Below are positions 54,626-64,000 of a stretch of 64,000 nucleotides of DNA, one piece after another; within the stretch, counting starts at the first letter, position 1, and every line of letters starts with the position of its first letter. This DNA is from Terfezia claveryi (lineage: Eukaryota; Ascomycota; Pezizomycetes; Pezizales; Pezizaceae): the NCBI GenBank assembly GCA_015179025.1, contig WHUX01000010.1:558001-622000 (forward strand), given 5' to 3'. Position numbers and translations under genes: made by a program. Under the pieces are notes generated by a model that saw only the letters and a program-made list of their open reading frames with translations, was not told where the DNA came from and did no database searches.

Positions 54626-56544
54626 GGTAACCAATGAATAGAAGCTACGTCGTATAGCCAGCTTATTTCTGAGGGACATTAGGTAAAGTCAGTATAGCCC
54701 ATGTCTGGGTGATGTGGGCTTGACTGAGGGGAATAACAGACGTCTCTAACGCTCCCCTGCACCTGTGATAGGAGATATCGTTCTGGGACAAGTTAACTGT
54801 GGAGAGTTGGGAGCACGAAGAACAAGAAGGGCCTTTGTGGGCATCAACATACGTTGAAGGCTGTGGAAATATTTATTCTGGTGGGCAAACAATAATATAA
54901 ATTGTAACCTGAAGCTATCAATATTCTCGATGTAACTTCCAAATATGGAAGTAGAGCCAGATGCTTATAGCACTAGCATAAACTTTGGTCCATAGCTGAG
55001 TATATTCAATGATCCTTATGCACATCAGGATGCTTCAGAAGCCATGCAGTTGAAAGGATATCTATATAAGAATGTTTGGGCATTACACATGTATAGGCTG
55101 CATTCATCAGTTGTAAGTAGTATGTACATATAGCTGCATTCATCTGTCATAGTATGTATACTTAGTTGCATTCACCAGTCATAGTATGTATAGCTGCATT
55201 CATCGGTCATATACGGATACACATGTAAGATCTTTCCCTCATCCGCATGCCTCATGGGCCATTTCCTGCCTTTATTATTACCATACTTTTTGTGTTAGAG
55301 TAGGTAATGGCTATGCTGCTATTAAAAGACTAAGTTTGATATATGGATATTATAGTTATAATTACCTACATGCTAGGTATACGTATACATATAACCACAG
55401 GCTTGTCTGCAAACAAAATATGGGAGCGCGATCTATATATAACCTCGGAGGGCTCATAATAAGCCGTTGAGTATCGGCGTTGTGGCTTGGGCGTCCGCTC
55501 GGCTGCCTCCCCCCTACGGTCTCGCCTGTGCTGTACAGCTCGTGCAAAAACGGGTGCACGAAGACGAGCCGGTAATGTTAGACCTTTAGACTTTGGCCTC
55601 TGGTCTGTGAAAACTCTCGATCTCGTGTCGAGCACCAGCTCGTTCATTTCCTGTTGGTATTTACTTCAAGCTGGTATATATCTATCTGTCCCTGCAATTC
55701 CCACACGTTCCTGGCACTTGTCTGCAACTGTTTATGATCCTGTATCACCGCTCCCGATTAGTTACCCAGTTCTCAACGTCCTCAATCTCAACGTTGGGCT
55801 CTGCAGCAAGGATACTCCCACCAAAGTACTGTAGCTCATCTCAATCCCTGCTCACGGCTCGAGAGAATTGCACAGGTATCGTCTCTGGGTGGAGTAGCCT
55901 GAAGCCGTTGTTCATTCCACCGACAGAGAACTCAGGGTTGCATTATTGGAAGAAAAACCAGACGGACGCGATTGTCCGCTCTAGTAGGCTGGGGAAGAGC
56001 AAGCCGGCTGGCTACACATCATTATAGAGCCCGCTGGGTGCTTTGCTGGAGATATACAACCTGGGGCCTGGGAAGTCTCCTTATTCCCGAGATCTTCATC
56101 CTAACTGTGATCATCACCACCCTCGCTCGCTGTCCACACACACCGAATTCTCGACAGGCATTCCTGTCTTTCGGTCCCCGCTCCAGCCACCATATCGCTC
56201 AGTCATCGACTGTGTTCGCCTGATCATTATCAATCTACGACGTGGAGCGCGGGCAACAAGGAGGGACCCCGATTAGGCTAATAGCTGCTTCGGACCGTTT
56301 CGCCCAGCAGCTTCGTGGGAACTCCCGTTGCGCTTAGAGATTCAATATCAAGGGTCCTTATTTGCTCGAGTCCTGAGCCTCAATTTGGAGTAGCAAGGGC
56401 CAAGCTACTTTGAGGTGAGTAGAGCAAAAAGCCACATCGCTGTCGCACCCCTCCCCCGTGCAGCAGCTGAATGGTACTGCATAGAGACCACCCGACCGCC
56501 CGACGAAGAAGAAAGAAGAGCGGAGAGCAGTAGCAGCAGCAGTC
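54626..56544. other. Divergent intergenic region with minisatellite and kinase leader
   Basis: Holds the promoters of the minus-strand acidic protein and of the PDK1-like kinase. A tandem minisatellite lies at 55094-55212. The 1 kb before 56545 is richer in GC and CT and is probably a long 5' leader or promoter of the kinase. No supportable gene. Confidence 0.5.
55094..55212. repeat. Four-unit imperfect tandem repeat (minisatellite)
   Basis: Four units begin TAGNTGCATTCA at 55094 (TAGGCTGCATTCA), 55131, 55163 and 55191, most followed by (G/A)TCAT and AGTATGTA. Unit lengths shrink from 37 to about 22 nt, as in a degenerating array. Confidence 0.85.
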
Positions 56545-59071
56545 ATGGAAGGAGATCTCAATCTTTCACAGATGCTCGGTGGCCTCCGGATAGCAAATAA
56601 CGTTGATACTCCACCAGCATCTCCGGGGCTGCCCCCTCCAGAGCACTTCTCGACGGGAACTGATTCACAAGGATCGGTGAACCCACTACAAAAACACCAG
56701 AACACTTGGAGAGGCGACCATTCTACCTATGGCGAGCACACTGCGTCCGCGTCTTCATCGCGAGGCGTACCAACACAGTCAAGTAACAACGAATACCCTC
56801 CATACCCTCCCCTAAGCAACTGTCCACCCGCCATGTCCTCTCGCCCTTCTTCAACTTATGGACCGTACGGTGGAGGTGTTTCACAGTCAATCCCACTTTC
56901 TACACCTGGTGCACCGACGTACCCTGATTACATTCGCGCGTCTCGTGATCCCTCGAGGAAACCCCTACCTGGTCAACCGCTTGTTCATCGGCACTCAGCA
57001 AGAGAACGTTCAGACTCAGATAGGACGTACCGACAATCATCTATAAAGGGACCAATGGCCCCACGAGGGCCCAATAGAGGAATGGTTCCTGGCAGCAGCT
57101 CGTACGTAGAGAACGGACCCTTGCCTAGTAGTGACGAGTGGAAAGATCGAGGTTCGGCGGTAGTAGCTAGGAAAGAAGCCGATAGGGATAGCAGCCCAAC
57201 AACGCGGGTGGTCAAAAAGGGTGTGAAGGACTTCAATTTTGGTAGGACATTAGGGGAGGGAAGTTATAGCACCGTATGTGTCATATTTGCCTCTGGAATG
57301 ACCTATATCACCTAACTTGGTTTATAGGTATTGGCTGCAACGGATAGGACTACGCTTAAGGAATATGCCATCAAGGTTCTGGATAAGCGACATATTATCA
57401 AAGAGAAAAAAGTCAAATATGTGAATATCGAGAAAGATACTCTGAATATATTGGGCGATCACCCAGGGATAGTAAGGTTGTATTATACGTTTCAGGATGA
57501 GAGAAGTCTATATTTTGTACTCGATCTGGCTACCGGTGGAGAGTTGTTGGGTTTTCTAAAAAGAGTATATTTACTCTATATCGGGGCTCAACTTATAGAG
57601 TGCTAACTGGCAGTATAGTTGTCTACATTTGATGAGGAGTGCACAAGATTCTATGGGGCGCAAATACTAGACGCAGTTGCCTATATGCATTCGAGAGGTG
57701 TGATACATCGAGACCTGAAACCAGAAAATGTGCTGCTGGACGACAAGATGCATATCAAAATAACAGACTTTGGAACGGCAAAAATACTCACGCCACTAAA
57801 ACCCCCTCCAGGCGATGGATCCGATTACTATCAAGGAGATCCAATGGGGGGCATTGATGATACACGGGCAAACTCATTTGTTGGGACTGCCGAATACGTC
57901 TCCCCCGAGCTATTAACCGAAAAAGCAGCTTGCAAAGCATCTGACTTATGGGCATTTGGTTGTATAATATTCCAACTGTTGTCCGGTCGACCGCCGTTCA
58001 AAGCAGCAAACGAATACCAGACATTCCAGAAGATTGTTCATCTGGAATATGAATTCCCTAAAGGCTTCCCACCGGTTGCTAGAGATTTGGTAGAGAGATT
58101 GCTGGTCCTGGATCCAACAAAACGCTTAACCATAGATTACATCAAGAGCCACAAGTTCTTTGAAGGCATAGAATGGGGAAGGAAGCTGTGGCAACATAAA
58201 GCACCGAGATTAAAACCTTACGTTCCACCTCCTGCGGAGCCCAAAATTATCTCACTCAACGGGCCTGACACTTTTCGAAATGGAGTAAATGGTTCATCGG
58301 GATCCGTTGGTAGACCATCTGTGCCACGGGTCATCACCGAATTACCACCGCCCAGTCAGTTAGATATTGAGTGGTCGCCAGTGCTTACCAAAACGAGTGA
58401 ACGGATACTGAAGCTGGGTAATTGCATTGTCACATCTGCACCTGCAGCTTTATCACCAGATGGAAAAGGGGGAATAAATGGTCATAGTGGAACAGATACC
58501 CCAAAGAAATTTTCTAGATTCTTCACAGGTGGTGGGCCGAAACGAAGGCAGAGATTAGTGATGGTTACCACGAGTGCAAGGATAATCATTGCTGCAGCAG
58601 GCGGTGATGAGAAAAAGGTGAAAACGGAAATAAACCTACTAGGGCTGGGTGTAGTTATCCGGCAACTAGGGGGGGCTTCTACTAACAATGCTTGGGCCAT
58701 TGACACGGTATGTCTTGTCACGTTCTCATTTTCCTACAATTGACTGACGGGACATGTGTGGCATTTAGCGAGATAAATCGTACACATTTGAGGATCCCAA
58801 AAACTCTGCAAGTGACTGGCTGGAGTGTTGCGAACGCGCCAAAGAAATAGCACAAGCGAACAATTTCAATGGAGATGAATACAATGGCAGCACTCTATCA
58901 AGTCCATCATCGACTCTAGGCGGCATCGAGGCAAGTAATGGGCATCATCACCCCTACGGCCACGATGCTGATAGGGACAGCGTGCATGGCGGGAAGAACA
59001 GTGACAAGAATTCTGACAAGCACAAGAGGTCCTCTAAGCGCAGTTCTAGGGGGTTTGCAGCTGTGTTCTGA
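56545..59071 (+). CDS. PDK1-type AGC protein kinase (Pkh1/Ksg1-like)
   Basis: Serine/threonine kinase that phosphorylates the activation loops of other AGC kinases; in fungi it controls cell-wall integrity and eisosome/sphingolipid signalling. Exons 56545-57273, 57328-57564, 57619-58707 and 58769-59071, in phase, 785 residues. Residues 1-225 are Ser/Pro-rich. The kinase domain runs from about 230 to 500: GEGSYST loop (237-243), K259, HRDLKPEN with D354, DFG D372, and the PDK1-type activation segment ANSFVGTAEYVSPELL with the predicted autophosphorylated Ser408. A C-terminal PH-like region follows (residues 590-720, ending in DPKNSASDWLECCERAKEIA), reached only after the last intron. The tail is His/Lys/Ser-rich. 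Introns are 54, 54 and 61 nt. Confidence 0.95.
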
Positions 59072-60213
59072 CTTGTGCGGATGGGGGGGAAGGGGAAGTG
59101 GAAGGGGATTGGTAATGAGAGGGCGGAGTTCGTGGAGCGCAGCAGCATAAGGAGTGCTAGTAACTTCTAAAGGAGTGGTTGGCTCTCGTGGGGGATGAAC
59201 CATCACAGTGGTGGAGGTCTTTATTGTCCTGATTCTTCATATTTTCTTTCTTCTGCATGGCTATGATATTATTGTGTTCTTTACCTAGGTGGTATAAGAT
59301 TATAACAGCAGCAGGTCCGGCCGCAGAAGATGGCGGATTGGTATTGTATATGAGAATGCACAGGAAATGTTGATGGCGGTTATTCCGTGGGTTCCCCATC
59401 TCTGTCTATTCGTTGCGATGATTTTTCCTCACCTGATATCTTTCGTCTCGTTTGTTCCCCAACGCATGATTAGTTGTTTTGCATTTCTTTTTCCCTTCGC
59501 CTCCTTTTGCATGTCCTTTTGCATGTCCTTTTGCATGTCCTTTTGCTTCTCAGCTTGGTTTTGGGGCGTCTCCTTTAATCTAACTTATAACTTTTCGAGT
59601 TTCACTCTTCTGTTTGGTTGTCTTTTTTTTCTTGTTACCAACCTTACTCAGTTATATTCGCATTCGTCACGTATCAGTTTATCAACACTTTCAACTTTTT
59701 TGTAGTCATTTAAGTTCATGAGTTGATGGTTTGGGTGGTTTGGTTTGAAAAGAGGATAGATATTTCGAGCTGTGCTTGACTCGGTTGACGATGGTATTGT
59801 GGCCATAGCTTGTCGTCAGTACTGCCACCAGATATAGCTACAGGTTGTTGTATACACTCGACTCGTCAGTCTTGACACTTCTATTACCTTCTCGTATTGA
59901 GGGATTCACTGCTTATACATGCTTACATATTTGTTTCTACCATAACTTTATCCGTCTTATCGTGCTTATGTCAGGGCACCTGATGTAACTGTACAGAATT
60001 TATGCAATACTCGCCTATCACTGTTCGGTCATACACGCCGGCTTCCTGCATACTGTATATTTGAACTGATACGCATTGATTTCTTTGATTACGCTACACA
60101 TACAGCCTCAAATCCCAGCTGATATTTCCCGCGGTACCTTGTATACCCCATATCAACCAGACTAACCCCATATATACCCTGCGTCATGGCACAAAGCTAG
60201 ATAGATACCCACC
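59072..60213. other. 3' flank of kinase gene
   Basis: T-rich region with a 12-bp tandem repeat at 59503-59547 and CAACCAGACTA at 60154, just before the pseudogene start. No gene seen. Confidence 0.5.
59503..59547. repeat. 12-bp tandem repeat, 3.7 copies
   Basis: Perfect copies of CCTTTTGCATGT beginning at 59503, 59515 and 59527, plus a partial copy at 59539. Confidence 0.95.
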
Positions 60214-62281
60214 ATGCCAACAGACCTCGAACTCGCCCGGGAATCCGGCCAGCTAGACATCAAATCCATCCACAACCTCCTCCTCCTTCCCTCCCGGAAA
60301 CTACCTCCGCAACAAAATCCAAAATACCCTGGAGAAAGAGCCCTTATGGGACTCAACAATCCGCCCCATGCACGGTCCCTACTCCGCTCCCTCCGCCTCT
60401 GCCACCGCCTCCTCCAGCTCCGCAAGCTGCATAACTGGTCCCAGGAAGAGTACCGAGAAGCTCTCCTGCTCAGCGACGATAACCTTCCAACTACCCTCCA
60501 TGAATCTGCATTCATAAATATTATTCACTCTCAAGGGACTAACGAGCAGCGGGAACAATGGCTGCCTAGATGCCAGAGATTGGAGTTCGTAGGGTGTTAT
60601 GCGCAAACGGAGCTTGCTCATGGGAGTAATGTGTAGATTGTTGACTACGGCAACATATGATTATGAGGGTGGGAGGGATGAGTTTAACATTGACTCTTGC
60701 GGGATTGAGGGTGCGAAATGGTGGATAGGGGGGGCGAGGGTGTTGGCCAATTTTGCTTTGGTGCAAGCTATACTTAAGGTCGCCCGCCGGGGTGAAGTGG
60801 TAGAAAGTCTAGGGCCACATCTCTTCCTCGTCCCCATCCGCTCTCTCACAACACATCTCCCCCTCCCAGGAGTCTCAGATATAGGCCCCAAGGCCTATGG
60901 AGGCTTTGCATGCATGGATAACGCATATATTAAGTTCGACAACGTCCGAATTCCAAGAACGAACATGCTGATGCGCTTCGCAGAGCTCGCTCCTGGGGGG
61001 AAATATACAAAAGCAAAGCATGACAAAATCAGCTACGGGTCAAGGCAACCATGCGGGCTGGGATGCCTGAGAATATGGGCTGGGTGCTCGGAAAAGCCGT
61101 GACTACGGCTATACGATACTGTATTGTTAGGAGGCAATTTACCTCCCAGGGGAGCAAGGGGGAAAGGAGATCCAGGTGATTCATTATGCGAGTGTAAAGC
61201 ACCGGTTATTCCCCCTGCTGGCTCAGTCGTATGCATTTATTGTCTGCGGGAGGGAATTCCGGAACCGGTATACACAGATGCAAGAGGCACTTGTTTCCCG
61301 CAGAGATACGACCATGTTACCCGAGATTCATAGCCTGAGTATTGCGTTGAAAGTTGCGACTACGAATGATGCAGTCAAGGGGATGGAGGTTGCGAGGAGG
61401 GCTATGGGCGGTCATGGGTTTAGCTGGATGAGTGGAGTGGGTGTATGGTGGGCGAATTCACCCCAAGTCAGACGTATGAAGGGGATAATTATGTGATTGC
61501 GCAGCAGACTGCTCGCGGGCTACTTAAACACCTCCAGAGATTACGCCAAGCGAAGGCCGTGGGCGAGAAAGATTACGAGTTACTTCCGAGCTCGGGGTAT
61601 CTCAAGCTCGTGGTATCTCAAGCTCGTGGGAGTGAGATCTAAAGGCCGCAAGAAGCCTTTGGCTAAACCCATCCGTTATCCTCTCCCTCCTCTCCTACCG
61701 TGTAGCGTACCTTCTTGGACAACTCGCCCTAGCAACATCTACTTCTTCGCAGAAGCCATGGACGGATCACTCCTTCGCTACTTTCGCCCATGCAGAGCTC
61801 TACCTCGCATCTACGTTCTTCTCCATCTTAAGTTCTTGCCCTGATATACCCCCCCAGTGTATACACTCGTACTCATATATTCCCTCCACACAATCACATC
61901 TTCCCTTTCTGACCTCCTCGAGTCGGAAACCCTCACCCCAGTAATGCGCGGGAACTTAGATACGTTTATGGCTGGATAGTTATGGGGGGATTGAGTGTAG
62001 GTGATGTAGTCGGTTTGACTGATGCATTCGGGTTTCGAGATTGGGAGGTGGGCGTGCTGGGCGGGAGGGAGGGGAGGGTATATGAGCAGATGTGGGAAGA
62101 GGTACAGTTGAGAGAATGGGAAGAGGAGCGGGGCAAGAGGGAGAAGGTAGCGGAGTTTGAGGGCGGGCAAAAAAATATTTGGGACGCAGTGAGGGAGGAG
62201 GCAAAGGGGGTGTTGGGGTTTTGGAAGGAGGGCGGGGAGGTGTGGAATGAGGGGGAGAGGAAGAGGGCGGCGAGGTTGTGA
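60214..62281 (+). pseudogene. Acyl-CoA oxidase pseudogene
   Basis: Remains of a peroxisomal acyl-CoA oxidase (first step of fatty-acid beta-oxidation, FAD-dependent). Family sequence is recognisable from end to end but jumps frame repeatedly. MPTDLELARESGQLDI starts at 60214. The frame shifts near 60294, returns near 60369 (NWSQEEYREALLLSDDNLP; GCYAQTELAHGSN) and shifts again near 60635 (GPHLFLVPIRSLTTH; NVRIPRTNML). Further breaks lie near 61047, 61162, 61440 (before TPSQTYEGDNYVIAQQTARG), 61625 and 61975; the last segment, to 62281, still reads VGLTDAFGFRDWEVG. There is also an in-frame TAG just after GSNV. The breaks lack GT...AG signals, so they are indels, not introns. At least eight frame changes within 2 kb while neighbouring genes are clean argue for real decay, not sequencing error. 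Confidence 0.88.
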
Positions 62282-63805
62282 TATGTGTGTTGCATGGTGG
62301 GAACTTGTGGACTTCATTGAGAACGAAATCGAGAGTATAGACTAGAGAAGAGATCCATACCATCCTTTGTCGTTTTTACATCAAACCATGCCAACTCTGT
62401 AAAAATCAACACCATGAAACTAGTTCACCCAAAAACATAACATTTACTATCAGAGACTCCAAGCTCATGTTTTTTTCTTTTTTTAAAAAAAAATACACTG
62501 TAAATTGGAAATGCTCTCGGTGAAAAAACCCCAGTACGTTTCACATACAAATTCGTATAACACCTCATAATTACCTGATACTAGCAAAATTTATAGCATT
62601 GACACTCTGCTGAAAAGTGACAATGTGTTAACCCTTTGATAGCCCCACCGCAACAGCCGCATAGAACAGGCCTTTTAACACGGACAAAGGTTACACCTTT
62701 CTTCTTAAACGCTGTATGCATCTATCTTTGCCTTCACATTTTCCCTACATCTTTTACTGTATTGTACTGTACATAGCGTAATGTTGCTATCTTCTGTAAG
62801 CATAGTTCACCGCATTCTCATCTTCATGTCATTGTAGGTAATACCTCACCTCCTCCTTCCTAAGAGGGGTCCCTGGGTCTGCTTAGCCACTAAGGGCGGT
62901 AGAACTGCTAATCAAGTCACAATGCTCCCCCTAGGCGAGTAGTTTGTACTCGGGCTCTTGTGACAGCTGCCCTGCCAAGTTCTGTATTTTGCTTTGTAGG
63001 GGTTATGTTTATTCATGATTAGGTCGACTGCGGGTATAGACTTTTTTATAAAAAGAAATTGGTTTATTCATGTATTCGAGTTATGTAATAGTTGTCTTCA
63101 TCACCATGGGGTTCGTCCTATGCCATGACACAACAGTCTGTGGCTGCATGACTTCGGTCTCCATTACTAAAAGAGAACAGTCTTTGAATGTCTAATTATT
63201 TAGATCTGATAGGGTGATTTTAAGATGTCGTATTGTTCTCATGTCGGCCATTTGAAATAAGTTTCCCAATTGTCGATCTATATAGCAAACAGAGGGGAAT
63301 ATAGTATCGAAGGAGATATATCTGGATCAGGGGGTCCTTTGTTTTGTAAGTGCATCTAAGATATCTTTTCTTGTGCCATGTGCCTGCCGAAGATGTGCTT
63401 ATACCGGACTTCATAGGTTTGACTGTATAGTAAACAGAGGGGGGTATCTCCGAATCAAGGATTCCTTATTTTTTAAGTGCATCTGTTCAGGTGCCGTGTG
63501 TGATGCACCTGTGTGAGTCATCCGATATTGTCGATGTGCGTCCAATAAAGCAGAGAAAGTAATGTGATGTGTTTGTTTGGCCATGTAGAGGGCAATCCTT
63601 TACCCGCTGGATATTAGTTTGGTTGGCACCTAGATATCTTGAATTGTACTTCCGTATTTGGCAGTAATATTTTGGGACTCACTAGTGTAACTCTTGGCAG
63701 GGACAGCTGCTGTCGTGAACAATGCTTTTGTATAACCAGGCTATAGTTGTAGTTGTATGTAACTCTATCCAATTTTCAGTGTCAATCAAACTCCCCTATG
63801 AATCT
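62282..63805. other. Intergenic region
   Basis: No gene seen. It includes T and A runs near 62470-62495, an imperfect direct repeat at 63281-63485 and a TAGTTTGGTTGGCACC block near 63611 that resembles the dispersed family. The last part is the 3' flank of DPH5. Confidence 0.5.
63281..63485. repeat. Imperfect direct repeat
   Basis: Copy one (63281-63357) and copy two (63426-63485) both start TATAG(C/T)AAACAGAGGGG and end TAAGTGCATCT, with ATCA-GG--TCCTT in between. Copy one has about 17 extra nt in the middle. Confidence 0.75.
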
Positions 63806-64000
63806 CTATAACCCTCCATATCCTCTATTTTCCCAAGCCCTATCCCAATTCTCCCTACTAACCGCAAAATCCCTGACATAATCCTTCTCCAACTCATGAC
63901 ACTTCTTCCCCACCACCACCAAACTATGTAACGGCTCACCCATATCCACCTCTGCCAACTCCGCCAATGTCCCACTCACAATTCTTTGCGTCTCCGTCCC
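63806..64000 (-). CDS. DPH5: Diphthine methyl ester synthase, C-terminal part (cut by window edge)
   Basis: AdoMet-dependent methyltransferase of the diphthamide pathway, which modifies the translocation factor eEF2 in the cytosol. Only the last 64 codons are in the window; the frame is open to the edge and ends with TAG at 63808-63806. The visible part reads TQRIVSGTLAELAEVDMGEP then LHSLVVVG and HELEKDYVRDFAV, the characteristic end of the family, with a short tail NWDRAWENRGYGGL. The N-terminal catalytic domain lies beyond position 64000. Confidence 0.9.
   Translation of the reverse strand, partial: GTETQRIVSGTLAELAEVDMGEPLHSLVVVGKKCHELEKDYVRDFAVSRENWDRAWENRGYGGL

Overview
The window looks like the nuclear genome of a filamentous ascomycete (Pezizomycotina). 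Genes have short introns (44 to about 200 nt) with GT...AG ends and CTAAC/CTGAC-like branch sites. The gene set is conserved and fungal: pentafunctional AROM, a YGL114W-type OPT transporter, a PDK1-type AGC kinase, Rpn6, eL27 and Dph5. Several-kb gene-free stretches suggest a fairly repeat-rich genome such as a Pezizomycetes species, but the sequence alone does not settle the class.

Layout: 1.0-3.7 kb, TBC-domain Rab-GAP (+). 3.7-10.3 kb, gene-free. 10.3-12.0 kb, proline/glutamine-rich protein with a 26-Gln run (+). 12-17.2 kb, gene-free with short dispersed repeats. 17.2-19.7 kb, OPT transporter (-) containing an 8-nt microexon. 20.5-20.9 kb, small membrane protein (+). 21.5-22.3 kb, ribosomal protein eL27 (-), whose first and last coding exons are 7 nt each. 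22.9-27.8 kb, 1633-residue coiled-coil protein (+), divergent from eL27. 28.8-33.8 kb, AROM (+). 33.8-42.1 kb, the largest gene-free block, with a 148-bp MITE-like element. 42.1-44.1 kb, C2H2 zinc-finger transcription factor (-). 48.1-49.5 kb, Rpn6 (+). 49.9-52.6 kb, ankyrin + DIL-domain protein (+). 53.5-54.6 kb, low-complexity acidic/serine-rich protein (-). 56.5-59.1 kb, PDK1-like kinase (+). 60.2-62.3 kb, acyl-CoA oxidase pseudogene broken by many frame changes. 63.8 kb to the edge, the 3' end of DPH5 (-).

The genes are housekeeping functions without an operon-like relationship: membrane traffic (TBC, DIL/ankyrin), aromatic amino-acid synthesis, translation (eL27, Dph5), the proteasome (Rpn6) and lipid-linked kinase signalling. 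I did not find a new defence, mobile or biosynthetic system. What repays attention is gene architecture: tiny exons, a start codon that abuts an intron, and exons hidden outside the long open frames. The decayed acyl-CoA oxidase and a family of short intergenic repeats (TAGTCTGGTTGG / CCTCTCGTAGAG) are also worth attention. Exon boundaries were read by hand from splice signals, reading phase and remembered family conservation. No alignment or transcript data were available.
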